Part shown: positions 1-9,703 of the stretch, in pieces
Layout of the letters: each line of letters begins with the position of its first letter
Numbering within the stretch: the first letter of the stretch is position 1
Source: Lophium mytilinum
Taxonomy: Eukaryota > Ascomycota > Dothideomycetes > Mytilinidiales > Mytilinidiaceae
Assembly: GCA_010093605.1 (NCBI GenBank)
Contig: MU004183.1
Location: 62,001-126,000 of the forward strand
Direction: 5' to 3'
Length of the DNA stretch: 64,000 nt
Made by a program: the position numbers and the translations under genes
The notes under the pieces: generated by a model
Databases searched by the model: none
What the model saw: only the letters and a program-made list of their open reading frames with translations
Told to the model about the DNA's origin: nothing

Positions 1-608
1 TTCTTCGGGCTGTTTCGGTATGTGCGTACATGACGGGTAGAGAAGGGAGTGCTGGTTAAAAGAACTCGCCCGGCATGACGGGTGCTCGTCTGAATCGGTG
101 GACTTGCAATATGGGATTCGGCGGATGGGTTTGGCTGGGGAGCTATATGGTGCCCGGATGCAGACCAAAACAGATGGGAGTGGGCAAAAATGGTTATGCA
201 GTGCTAGGATATCTTGTCGGGGAGCTCGTGCTATGATCTATGGCTAGACTTTTGTTTTCAAGCGATATCCGGAATGTGCATAATAGAGGGAGTGCGTCCT
301 ATGGTATATTTATGGTCTTAGGTATCCATGGTATGGTTTGGGTCTCTGGGGGACCCTATAGTTGCATTATGTTTGTTATGGCGGGAATGGCTGGCGATGC
401 ATAAATACGATTGCAATGACTTATCAAAATCCGATTTCCATTCATTATGAGTGATTGAGGGCTCTTAGAATTGGTATTTAAATTCTTAAGGGAGCGGTTA
501 AATGCTCTTAATATGCTAACAATCTGCCTTTCTAGTATACATGAGAAGAGAGCTGGGTATATTCGTACATCGCTGCCATCCACCTCCCATCTCCCGCATC
601 GATATCGC
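1..608. other. Gene-free left edge
   Basis: I see no supportable gene here. The stretch is the 3' flank of the O-methyltransferase gene that ends at 609. The open frames that enter it are short and show no recognisable family. The part near 460-560 is A+T-richer and could hold the polyadenylation region. Confidence 0.5.
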
Positions 609-1769
609 CTACGCCTTAACCACCACACTAACCGCCTGACACATCGTCGCATTGTAGACCACGACCTCCCTGATCTTCAGCCCCGCCTCTGCAAACAACG
701 CATCCCACTGCCCCCTCGTCCTCTCCAGCGCTCCCAAATGCGTCATCATGGCCAAATCCAATACAGCCGCTTGCCACGGCACCCCCGTGTCCGTCAACAC
801 ACAATCATCCACCAAGATCACACTCTCCGGGCCCATCGTATCCCTGATATTCCCTAGGATCGTAACGCAGATATCATCCGGGTAATCGTGTAGAATGTTC
901 CTGAGGTAGTAAATCCGCGCCCCTTTGACCGCTTGCGGGGTGTGGAAATCCTGCGCCACGAGCTCAATCCCCTCAAGCCCTTTCCCGAACGCCTTGACGT
1001 GCGCGATCGTCTCTGGGAGGTCCTGGAGCACGAGCTTCCCTTTCTCCGCAATCGCGGGGTACTTCTCCTTCAGCGCGACGATTTGCTGCCCCAACCCACC
1101 CCCAACATCCACGAATACCGCCTTTTCAGGCTCGCTCCACTTCCCGAGCTCTTTGTCTACCGGGAACACATCCAGCCAGCTCACGCCGCGGTGGAGTCGC
1201 ATAGCCTGATGCAGCCACTCGAACTCTTCGGGGTGGGAGCGGAACCAGTCGAAGCAGGCGAGGTCGGTATTGAACGCTTTTTGGAAGGGCGTGTGCGTGT
1301 TCGACGTTATATTCTGGTAGTTAGTCTCTTTGAGGAAGTCCGGGGTGGCCTGGATGGCAGGACCCAAAGTGTTGAAGAGATGATTGATGCCGCCATTAAG
1401 CACAGGCTGGTCCAAAGCGCGGGTGACAGAGTTGGGCGCAAAGGTGTCGGTACCGGTTTCAGCAATCGTACCCGTAGAAGCGAGGTAGCGGAGGACACGA
1501 CGCAGGAGCTCGGAGGATGCGGAGGTCTTTTCGGCGAGGGCAGCGACGGTCACGGGCGTCTTGCTCTGGGTCAGTGCAGGGAAAAGTCCGAGGTCGACGC
1601 CGACTTTGATCATTGCCACCTGCAAGTGGAGCCCCGTGAAGCGCATGGCGGTGTCGTAGGGGGTTTCAAGGGAGTATTGGAGGTCGCGGAGGGAGCGTTG
1701 GATGGCCTGGCGGCCGAGCTCGTTGGTGTTCGCCGCTAGGGCTTCGACTTGGGATATAATAGACTCCAT
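609..1769 (-). CDS. O-methyltransferase, SAM-dependent (plant/fungal COMT-like type)
   Basis: Uninterrupted 386-residue protein of the fungal O-methyltransferase family (Methyltransf_2 type) that transfers a methyl group from S-adenosylmethionine to a hydroxyl of a small molecule. Residues 40-110 form the winged-helix dimerisation part (LLRRVLRYLASTG). The SAM-binding glycine loop is DVGGGLG at 221-227, followed by the acidic LVLQDLP at 247-252. The catalytic-base region NILHDYPDD has His294, the position of the conserved general base. Length is normal for the family and there are no gaps. The start is the first Met of the frame, with a TATA-like box about 130 bases upstream. No polyketide synthase, NRPS, P450 or transporter gene lies beside it in this window, so the substrate is unknown; a cluster could continue to the left of the window. 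Confidence 0.9.
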   Translation of the reverse strand: MESIISQVEALAANTNELGRQAIQRSLRDLQYSLETPYDTAMRFTGLHLQVAMIKVGVDLGLFPALTQSKTPVTVAALAEKTSASSELLRRVLRYLASTGTIAETGTDTFAPNSVTRALDQPVLNGGINHLFNTLGPAIQATPDFLKETNYQNITSNTHTPFQKAFNTDLACFDWFRSHPEEFEWLHQAMRLHRGVSWLDVFPVDKELGKWSEPEKAVFVDVGGGLGQQIVALKEKYPAIAEKGKLVLQDLPETIAHVKAFGKGLEGIELVAQDFHTPQAVKGARIYYLRNILHDYPDDICVTILGNIRDTMGPESVILVDDCVLTDTGVPWQAAVLDLAMMTHLGALERTRGQWDALFAEAGLKIREVVVYNATMCQAVSVVVKA

Positions 1770-1900
1770 AGTAAAAACAGCAGCGATTTCGACAGAAAAG
1801 GGGCAAAATGTGGTAGAAGTACAAGTAATGTATGAATAGCTAATGATATGGAGCCGTGAATTGTGAAATGTTGAATAGCGAACTGGAGCAGATGGCCGTC

Positions 1901-1910
1901 TTTAAATACC
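1901..1910 (-). promoter_or_regulatory. TATA-like box of the O-methyltransferase gene
   Basis: On the minus strand this reads GGTATTTAAA, 132-141 bases before the ATG at 1769. Position and sequence fit a fungal core promoter element. It is inferred from sequence only. Confidence 0.4.
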
Positions 1911-3208
1911 CCTTGACTCGCTCATAGTATCACTATTACTTACAACTCGTTTAAATACCACCACCAACCGTTGAACCTCTCCTAGCAAGCGCTGCGTACC
2001 TAGTCTCTGGGGGTCGGAATATCGGAGATGCGAAGCCGACCCCACCAAGCCTCGTCAGCTCCGCTTGCACCCTCGTTCATCCTGGTATCGAGATCTAGGC
2101 AACCATAACCTGACCATCCGAATGTTGGATCAGGCATAGGTGTCGTGCAGGAGTCAGAGGGATTCGCGGACAATCCGCAGAGAAGGCTGCCGCTTGGGCC
2201 CCGACTTCGTGGTTGCCGCATACGATCTAGCGCCAAAGCCCCACAAACTCTATTCTGACCGTGCCCTTCCCTCTCTTCTTTCCACATCCTCCATCTCACT
2301 AACACTGGGAGGGATACTCGCAGCCATCGCTTGTCCTTAATCTTTTCTCATAAGAACATCGTACTCATCAAGACGACGATCTCGCTCTACCAGCGTACGA
2401 CACGCATCATTATCCAGCACATTGGCATTACCCACCATGCGCCTTCCAACCACCATGATCAGAGACCCACATACACGCTGCTTTCGGGCACGGAACACAC
2501 CACCTGAACAGGCCCTAAGTTGGCAAAGTAGCAAGGTAGGCCATACTAACGAAATCGGAGCCGCGGAGTTTTACTGAAGAGATCGACCTGGCATCTCAGC
2601 GTTCTGTCTCAATCTGCTGCGTTTTGTTCCACTCTCTCCTCCCGACGTAAGGCCTCATAGCTATCACTCAGTGGTAAGGAGGCCGCTCGTGGGACCAAGA
2701 GTCGCTAAGTGAAACCGAAACAAAGGTGTTTGTCCATTGGTCAACCCCGGGGTAAGCCATCGTAATAGATGTGGTTTCCGCACAATCTTTTTCGGATCTC
2801 AAGTAGCAATAGACCCTGACAGTTCCTTGACTTTGTTTCCGTGTCCAAACCCGTATTTGGTGGGTTGCTAACTAGGAAACAAGCATTGTGTAAGCATTGC
2901 GGTTGCCTGCAACATCCCGCGAGCAGTGCCTGTCCACGTGGGAGGCAGTGTCAAGCGCGATAAACAGGAAATCCCGAGGCTTACAATGGGGAAGCTCCAT
3001 TGTGTTTGCTTGTAGCTTTAAAGACTTCCATCAGGGTGTCGTTTCATCTTCATCTTTTGTCGCTCAAGGCTCTTTCAGGTTTGAACCATTCTCTTATATC
3101 GTACTCCATCTCATTTAGTCTAACATAAGTCTGAATCGTCCAATGTTCTTTCTTTTCTTTCCTTCTCACTTGTTAAGATATCTCAAGTTTGTCGTGTAAT
3201 TCTATGCT

Positions 3209-3545
3209 CTACTAACTTTTTAGTAGACTCACGTCCCAGACGTGACGGGAGGATACGGCTTGACGATGTGGAGCCAATCTACTACAAGCAGCTCTTATCG
3301 TGGATTCATCATTCCATTTGCCCTTAATCGATTCTCTGGCGTCGTGTTTGATGTCTAGATTGCTCTTGCCGCGGAGTAAAATGGCGTAGCTTGACGCTGT
3401 CTACTGTTTGGTAGACCGATCAGCCGGCCTTGTATCAGTTTTACCTCTCACGAGGTACGTGATAAAAGAAGCATTGTTCCGAGTTCCCTTTCAACGAGTG
3501 TCCCTCTTATATCGCCGACCGTCGAAAGTTATCTAGTCGCTAGAT
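3209..3545. repeat. Three short perfect inverted repeats
   Basis: CTACTAA/TTAGTAG with a 4-base loop at 3209-3226, GTCTAC/GTAGAC with a 6-base loop at 3399-3416, and ATCTAG/CTAGAT with a 3-base loop at 3531-3545. All three have arms containing CTA/TAG. They are directly visible, but short enough to arise by chance, and I assign no function. Confidence 0.35.
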
Positions 3546-3935
3546 TGTCGCCAAGTTGCGTAAGCTCCTGTCCTGCGTCATCATTCTATGCACCGCATGG
3601 TGGTTGGGTAAGAAATGGATCCAAAGGTACGGACCAAAGTGCCGCAAGTTGCGCTGGGACGTAGGGTCCTTTTGTGATCGCGTCGCTAGGTATGTTGAAG
3701 TCAGTACCCTCCTCGTTTATGTGGGCCTGCACCTACTGACCGGCAAAAGGTTCCATGTGTTTACATCCCGACATCCCCGGTAGATGATTCCTCCAACTTG
3801 GATAACAACAGGATCAATTGGAGCCTCATCCAGTCTTTGGTGGAGGGCTCCCTGGGCCCGAGCCCTAATGCCGCCTCAGAATACCGCCGCCAAGGCCCGA
3901 GATTCACATTATGATCATGTTTACGAACGTCGAGA

Positions 3936-3967
3936 ACGCGTCTGGAAGACTCGACGCGTCGACGCGT
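3936..3967. promoter_or_regulatory. Cluster of three ACGCGT hexamers (MCB-like)
   Basis: ACGCGT occurs at 3936-3941, 3954-3959 and 3962-3967. This is the core of the MluI cell-cycle box bound by MBF (Mbp1/Swi6) in yeasts to drive G1/S genes. The cluster lies about 720 bases upstream of the first array I ATG and about 480 upstream of its TATA box. A regulatory role is inference. Confidence 0.35.
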
Positions 3968-4442
3968 GTCGCCTGCAGCCCATCGCCCACTGTGCGCGCG
4001 CCCGTGTGATTCGAGGCATCGCCTCGGTAGTAGTGCGCTCGACCAGGGCCACAGTGCGTGCCGCCAGGCCGTGGAATTCCATGGAAGCCGCCTTTCCCCT
4101 GTCAAGTCCGTCTCGATTTCGCTTATCTCTATGAGTCGTTTGTTGCCTCGGGGATGTGTCAGCTGAGCCGGGGTCGTGTGCTCGAATCTGGGGAACATCC
4201 AGGATACCAAACTGGACTAGTGCCCCTACCAAGCCACTCTATTGGTCGAGTACCCCTCACATGTGCCGCCTGTTTCCCGACGCGACTTTCGATAATCCCT
4301 GTCGGGTGCTCGCTAGGCCCTCTGGAGTCCTCGGCAAGGCCAGCACGGTGCTCCCAGACAGCGACGAAGGCGGCAGGCAAGTGGGCGACGCACAGGCCAC
4401 CCAAAGCTGTGATCCGGGGGCACGAATTATTCTTCAGGCCTG

Positions 4443-4450
4443 TATATAAA
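4443..4450 (+). promoter_or_regulatory. TATA box, array I copy 1
   Basis: TATATAAA lies 240 bases before the ATG at 4690 and is followed by a C/T-rich leader. Copies 3, 4 and 5 have a similar element 160-200 bases before their ATG, so the promoters look homologous. Confidence 0.45.
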
Positions 4451-4689
4451 GTCCTTCCCATCAACGCGCTTCTACGCACTGTCTCCGTTGCAATTCTCTA
4501 GCTCCCTGCAACAACACCTACAGCTATCCCCGCACCTGCAGCTTCGCAGCTTTTATTCTCACGCCAATCGCTTCGCAGCTACTACTATCACATCTCCAAC
4601 TTCGCAGCAACTCTTCTCAGATAAACAGATTTGCAGCAATTATTTCTACATCACCATATCGAATAATCCCTCCCACATTACGGAAAACG

Positions 4690-5435
4690 ATGTTTTCTTC
4701 GAACACCTTCAACATCTATACCAGGCCTAGCGCTCCCAACACTACCACGCAGGATACCCCTCTGATATCGCCTACCACTCCCATCAACCGGCCGCGAACC
4801 TCCAGAAAGCGTAAGGCGGAACCTTCTAGTAGTACCAACGCCAACGATCGCACTCCACTCAAAAATCTCGATGGGAACCGACCTTCGAAAAAGCTCAAGC
4901 CCTCCAACTCCAGCGAGAACGAAGCGGACACCACTGCGGAAGAGGTCATGGAAGATGTTCGCCCATCAGCGAAGCATCCTAAAGGTACCTTGGTGCAGCG
5001 TCTTAACGCACGAACTCGGAGGAAGACCGTCCCAAATGGGACTCCAAATACCATTGCTACTTCCAGTGACAGTAAGTCTAGCCCCCATATCCCAGCACAA
5101 GGCATCTCAACTAAACTTCAATAGACGCAACCAACCAAGTCTCAGATGCAACCGATCCATCAGCGATAATCTTTACCTTCAAGCGCGGGAAAAAGTTCCT
5201 GCTGCCGGGGTCGAACGGAGGACCGAAGGGGTACAGTAGCTGGGACAAGAAAACCAATGCGAAGGGGCTTCAGGTCGCTATCGAGAAGCGCGGATTCTTG
5301 GACAGGTTTTTGGGAGGCCGAAACCCGAATCAGATATCGAAGAGAGAAATGATTAATGCTCTCTTGGCCTGGGACATGGACACACTCACTTCCGAGCTGA
5401 AGGTGGAGCTTGAGTCCCGTGGGTATACCTTCTAG
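4690..5435 (+). CDS. Array I copy 1, N-terminal half (unrecognised charged protein)
   Basis: Two exons, 4690-5066 and about 5125-5435, joined by an intron with donor GTAAGT and acceptor AATAG. The spliced frame continues D-N-A-T-N-Q. The product of about 230 residues has a Ser/Thr/Pro-rich N-terminus, basic patches (RKRKAEP, RPSKKLK) typical of nuclear proteins, then two motifs shared with copies 3-5: MED followed by GTLVQRLNARTRRK, and GGPK..W......A...RGF followed by LLAWDMDTL..ELK.EL.SRG. The last part resembles a SAP helix pair, but that is only inference. Translation stops at TAG 5433-5435, exactly where the paralogues continue. The same frame stays open beyond it to 6632, and no intron of usual length removes the stop. 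Function unknown. Confidence 0.6.
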
Positions 5436-6632
5436 GGCTGCGTGAGCCCCGACGAAGTGATCGAGCTGTACCGGAAGGTCGAACATCACATGGAAAAGTG
5501 GGGGGTCAATTACTCTCCTGCACTCTCCCGATTTGACTTCCAGGCCGCGGACGAAAAGTATCGTGCCATGGACTACTTCAAGCTGCTTGATCACGTGGAA
5601 AAGATGTGGGACTACGCGCTGCAGCATTTTCCGGGAAGGGAAATGTTGATTAGGCGCGCAATCACCGACAAATGGGCCGAGTTAATCCCCGACGCCAACC
5701 CTGCCAAAGCTTGGTTCTTGTCAGATCACCCAGCCAGAAAGGCGCCTGTCTTTCCACCTCCTCCCGCAGCGGCATGGCGAGAGCAGTGCACCTTCCGCGC
5801 TTGCTGCCAGGCGTGTGCTCCATTGGAGTCTCTCATGGGAGACGACTTCGAGTTTGGGGACCTTGAGAGTAGCCCTGGGTTCTTTCTTTGCTTTTGGAAA
5901 AGACGGGAAGTTGTGGACTCGGACACACAGATGTCCGACGAGGAAGCCTTGGGTGAGAGCACGGACGATGACAGCGAAGAAGAATCCGAGGACGATGGAG
6001 CAGCTGCCACGACCAACATCCGCCCAAAAGAGCAATCCACCAGGCACCCCCACAACCTCCCCAAAGATGATTACGCAGTGGATTTCGACGTCGAGGCCAC
6101 TGCGGCAAAGTACCGCAAGATGCAGCTCCAGGAGCTCCTTGACCACGTCTCCAAGAAGTGGGCAAGCGCTACCAGCTTGTGGCACGATCGAGACTGGTTG
6201 GTCAGCCGAGCGGTCACGGATGAATTTGCGGCATTGATACCCACCTACGACCCAATCAGGGATTTCTTTTTCCCTGATTCTTCCTATGGCGAGACCGAAG
6301 AAGACCCAATGATTCCGCTAGCACCATGGCGCCATATTTTAGAGATCCAGGGCGCCGACGGCATATGTGAAAGGTGTGCAGCGCTGCATACCTTCGCAGA
6401 CGCAAACGAGCTGGGAGCAATTCTCTCAGTCCCGGTCCATTGCAAGGAGTTCATTGTTCTCGCAACGAAGGAACTGCTCGAGACAAACCGGCGAAACAGG
6501 GAGGCCCAACGTCTCGAGGGGGAGTTCAGTAGAAGGGCTATTCTGTCTGAGACGTCCAAAGATGAGTCTTCTGAGGATGAGGACTACTCTGACGACTTGT
6601 TTGAGGACGAGGAGGAAGAAGAGGAGCTGTAA
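5436..6632 (+). CDS. Array I copy 1, C-terminal half beyond an in-frame TAG; duplicated Cys module
   Basis: The frame of the upstream half stays open for another 399 codons, but there is no ATG before 5490, so this looks like the severed C-terminus of one gene. It contains two tandem copies of a module of roughly 125 residues. Both carry KYR.M....LLDHV.K.W, then RA.TD..A.LIP..[DN]P, then a C-x2-C pair (CQAC and CERC). The module copies are separated by an acidic linker (SDEEALGESTDDDSEEE). The tail is strongly acidic. A single module copy also occurs in the decayed copy 2, which supports N-terminal and module halves having been one protein. I recognise no family. The C-x2-C pair could bind a metal, but that is a guess. 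Confidence 0.55.
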   Translation, partial: GCVSPDEVIELYRKVEHHMEKWGVNYSPALSRFDFQAADEKYRAMDYFKLLDHVEKMWDYALQHFPGREMLIRRAITDKWAELIPDANPAKAWFLSDHPARKAPVFPPPPAAAWREQCTFRACCQACAPLESLMGDDFEFGDLESSPGFFLCFWKRREVVDSDTQMSDEEALGESTDDDSEEESEDDGAAATTNIRPKEQSTRHPHNLPKDDYAVDFDVEATAAKYRKMQLQELLDHVSKKWASATSLWHDRDWLVSRAVTDEFAALIPTYDPIRDFFFPDSSYGETEEDPMIPLAPWRHILEIQGADGICERCAALHTFADANELGAILSVPVHCKEFIVLATKELLETNRRNREAQRLEGEFSRRAILSETSKDESSEDEDYSDDLFEDEEEEEEL

Positions 6633-6871
6633 CATAGCTACAGCTAGTTTGCCTGATCATTTGTATATGGGATGGTTGTTTCTGCGTAGCATTTGCAAGC
6701 GTTTATGTTTTTCTGTTCTTTTGCTTGGCATAGCAGCGTGGGCCTTCTTCTCCTACGCTAACTTAGTAGAATACTGCAACTTATTAATTTCTGTACTCTT
6801 CCTCATTCTATAGCCTATATCCCATCAAAGCTCTACGCTTCATCTTCGGCGTCCGTAGCTTCCTGTGTACA

Positions 6872-8322
6872 ATGCCTTCGCCAACCGGATCCTCCAGTGA
6901 TCTCGCCAGCTCCGCCCGCCTCAGTTTTAAAAAAGTCATCACCTCGACCCCGATTAAATTACCACATAAGACTGTGGCTCCGCGTATGAGTGCGCCTCTC
7001 TCCAATATCTTCAAGAAACGTGGGGCAGATGATAGTTGGTAACATTACGAGTACCAGCGACCTTTCAAGAAGCCAAGAGCTCTTTATGTTAGAGCTATGC
7101 CAATCTCCCTGAGACGTCAACAAGATATTGCGAGAGGCACCAAGATTGCTGAAGCTAACGCAATGGATACTTCCGGAGAATCCGGCGCAGATGAAAATAG
7201 TGTGGATAGCCACATGAATGGTCAGTGTATGCTCAAAGTTTTACCACTGGGACATCTAGCTAATCTCTTCATAGAACCATTCACCACGGCTAAAATGGCA
7301 GTTCAGCGAGAACGACCCACCCATCCTCCCGTGCTTTCCGCAATTTCAAACCCACTCCACGTCTCATTCAAGCATGGTTAATCGTTCTGTCTGCCGGGAA
7401 AACTGGTGACCTGGAGAGAGCCACAACGTGGAAGAAGGATCACAAGAAGCAAGTCCTCAAGCTGGAGATCCAAAAGCGTGGCTTCTGGGACGAGGTGTGA
7501 GGGAGAAGTCTATTCCCACAGTGAACGAGTTGGCGGATTCACTGGCGGCTTGGGAGCTCGACGTGCTTCGTGGGGAAATGATAGCTGAGCTCACATCTCG
7601 TGGCTTCACCAAAACCCTACGCGGTGATATCCTACAGATGGACCCCACTACCTCTCTCATTTCAACTTCGAGAAATGCGCCGAACATTACCGAAAGATGG
7701 GGGAAATCTAAATTTCGATACCACGTCGAAGTGAAATGGGGCAACTCGGCCAAGTTATTCGAGAGCAAGTCCTTGCTCCTCAGCCGCGCGGTCACGGACG
7801 AGTTCGCAGGTCTCAATCCCTCAGAAAACCCAGGTCGATGTTTCTTCGTTTATGGCTTCCTCCCAGAATGAGATATCCCACAAATCGCATCATTCATACT
7901 GCGGCGCCGAAGTTGATTGCACAACGTGTCGCGCTGCCGATGTTCTCTTATCCAGCAACGACTTCGAGAACATGTTCGTTTTCCCAGCAAAATGCGATCA
8001 TCTCTTGATGGTCCGCACAAGAGAGCTTGTATATGAGGGTATCATACCATACCTCGAGGCGACCTTGGACGTCGTTGAAGTCGATTATCAACACAACGAC
8101 GTGGGCAAGGGGGGTGACGAGGAGCAATCTGAAAAGGAGACCACGGGTGGAGTCGATTCGAACTCGGAGGACGAGGAGATGTCAGACGAAGAGGACGACG
8201 AAGAGCCTCGAGAGACGTGGTCGCAGCACATTGGGAGGCTTCTCGACGTTAAGGGTGCCAAGAGAGAGGACCGATTGTCCTACTTCACTGACGCCAAGAA
8301 ATGGTACTCGTTGTTCCAGTAG
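6872..8322 (+). pseudogene. Array I copy 2, decayed
   Basis: Fragments of the copy 1 protein occur in the right order but in different frames. A start at 6872 opens a basic N-terminus that is closed by an in-frame TAA at 7040-7042. After a plausible intron (donor GTCAGT at about 7220, acceptor CATAG at about 7278) comes a piece matching the TW.K......L.IQKRGFWDE motif. A further frame carries LAAWELDVLRGEM..ELTSRGF, and then pieces of one Cys module (HYRKMGEI, LLLSRAVTDEF, CTTCRAAD). It ends in the acidic tail DEEDDEEP...W near 8200. At least three frame changes and two internal stops are needed to account for it. It is a host gene relic, not a mobile element. Closest visible relative is copy 1. 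Confidence 0.65.
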
Positions 8323-9703
8323 CGGTGGAGGCGGAATCAGTTTCTTTGTTTAACCTGTTGAAAGTCTTGCTGGTTTTTCCAATACTTTTTAAAGACCGGG
8401 ATGGAGTAATCATAGTCAAGTCATCATAGTCATGTCCCCAAGTTAGGACCCTGTCATCCGTTGTTATGCTTTCACATGACACCTTAGGCGTTCTTTGTAT
8501 TTAATGCTGCCTTGGCGAATTGGGGGGTTATTTTCGTATCTGTATCTCTTCCTGCTCGGTAGTCTAAAATCCACCAAAAATGGTCTACACCTCATTGTCT
8601 ACGGCTGTGGCTTTGTTGCATCATCAGAACAGCATGAAGGTCCCAATTGATCGCCTTCGCTTCAGTCTCAAGCAAAAAGCCTCTAGTCGTGAGATCTGAA
8701 ATCGCTGTGGATATTGATACAACGATACTAGTAGCAAGACTTCCCGGGATGTTAGCAAGGCCCTAGCGCTTCACCATACATACTTGTTATCGATAGGCGC
8801 TACAAAACGTTCCATATCCTTGCTCCGCCTGCCGGGGGGCGATGGCAGACCGGCGGGCGGGCGGGCGATGCACACGCCACCTACTTTCCATGCGCTTGAC
8901 AACCCGACGCTGTCATTCGGGATCGACTTCCCTCTGCCTACGGTTGGATCGTCCAGACGTCCACACCTCTCTCAATAATACCTGGCTGAACTCGAACCGA
9001 ACCAATCTCCTTCACCTTATTTTGACGCGCTTGAAGACTGATTACTTTAGCAGCCCAGCCTCACAGGCCCATACAATACGTGCATCGCTAAACTTCGCAA
9101 AGAGCGAGAGTTACTTTCTGAAACTTGAGGGGAGCTCTTGGCTTGCTGCATCTCCGTACTTTCCTAACCTAAAATACCCCTGATACCAAGATGGAAGGGC
9201 TCAGCCAAAGAATTCTATTAACTCAACATCGAGGAAATCACAGATGAGTATGGGAATAACACAATTGCCGACGTCCTTTGCCACAAGACCACAAATTTGT
9301 CGAACATCCAGTAAGACCTAGCTATGTTCGCCACTACGAGTCCTCAATTTCTTCTATTCGTTCACAATGTTGAGGCATAGAGTCTAATCGTACCATATTT
9401 ACCAAGAAAGAGGCCAGCCTCGTCAGCCTTGCTACATTGTACGTGCATGTTAGCTAAGACTGGACGGTGAAAGCACTTGACATGGTGAATTAGGGCCCAA
9501 ATCACTTCTGCTCAACGTGTGTATAAAGCCTCCTTCTCTCATCCCCTTAGCTTCTCTCTCTCCACCAACCTCGAAGCCTTCCTTTCAAGACCACTACCCA
9601 CACGCACATCCAGATCTTATTCTCAAGCATCACCTTCAAACCCCTTCTTTCACCACCTTCTCTCAGGATATCTAACAACAACAACACCCTGTCCCGAGAG
9701 CCA
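8323..9703. other. Spacer between array I copies 2 and 3
   Basis: About 1.4 kb without a supportable gene. Short frames at 8784-9183 show no family features. The right end holds the TATA box at 9522 and a C/T-rich leader leading into copy 3. Confidence 0.5.
9522..9527 (+). promoter_or_regulatory. TATA box, array I copy 3
   Basis: TATAAA lies 177-182 bases before the ATG at 9704, followed by a pyrimidine-rich stretch with TCTC runs. It matches in layout the TATA box of copy 1. Confidence 0.45.

Larger units (their letters stand above)
1770..4689. other. Long spacer before array I
   Basis: About 2.9 kb without a gene I can support. The proximal 130 bases are the O-methyltransferase promoter. 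Short open frames at 3556-4500 overlap in several frames and have no recognisable domain. The stretch holds three short perfect inverted repeats (3209-3545), a cluster of three ACGCGT hexamers (3936-3967) and, at its right end, the TATA box and pyrimidine-rich leader of the first array I gene. Confidence 0.5.

Noticed and set aside
933-1739. 268-codon plus-strand frame opposite the O-methyltransferase
   Set aside because: Mirror frame of a clear enzyme gene with no features of its own.
1-4700. Secondary-metabolite cluster around the O-methyltransferase
   Set aside because: No backbone enzyme, oxidoreductase, transporter or Zn2Cys6 regulator in the flanking sequence available.
5419-5457. Intron that would remove the TAG of array I copy 1 (GTGGGT...GAAG)
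   Set aside because: It keeps the frame but would be 39 bases with no branch point, shorter than any intron in the window.
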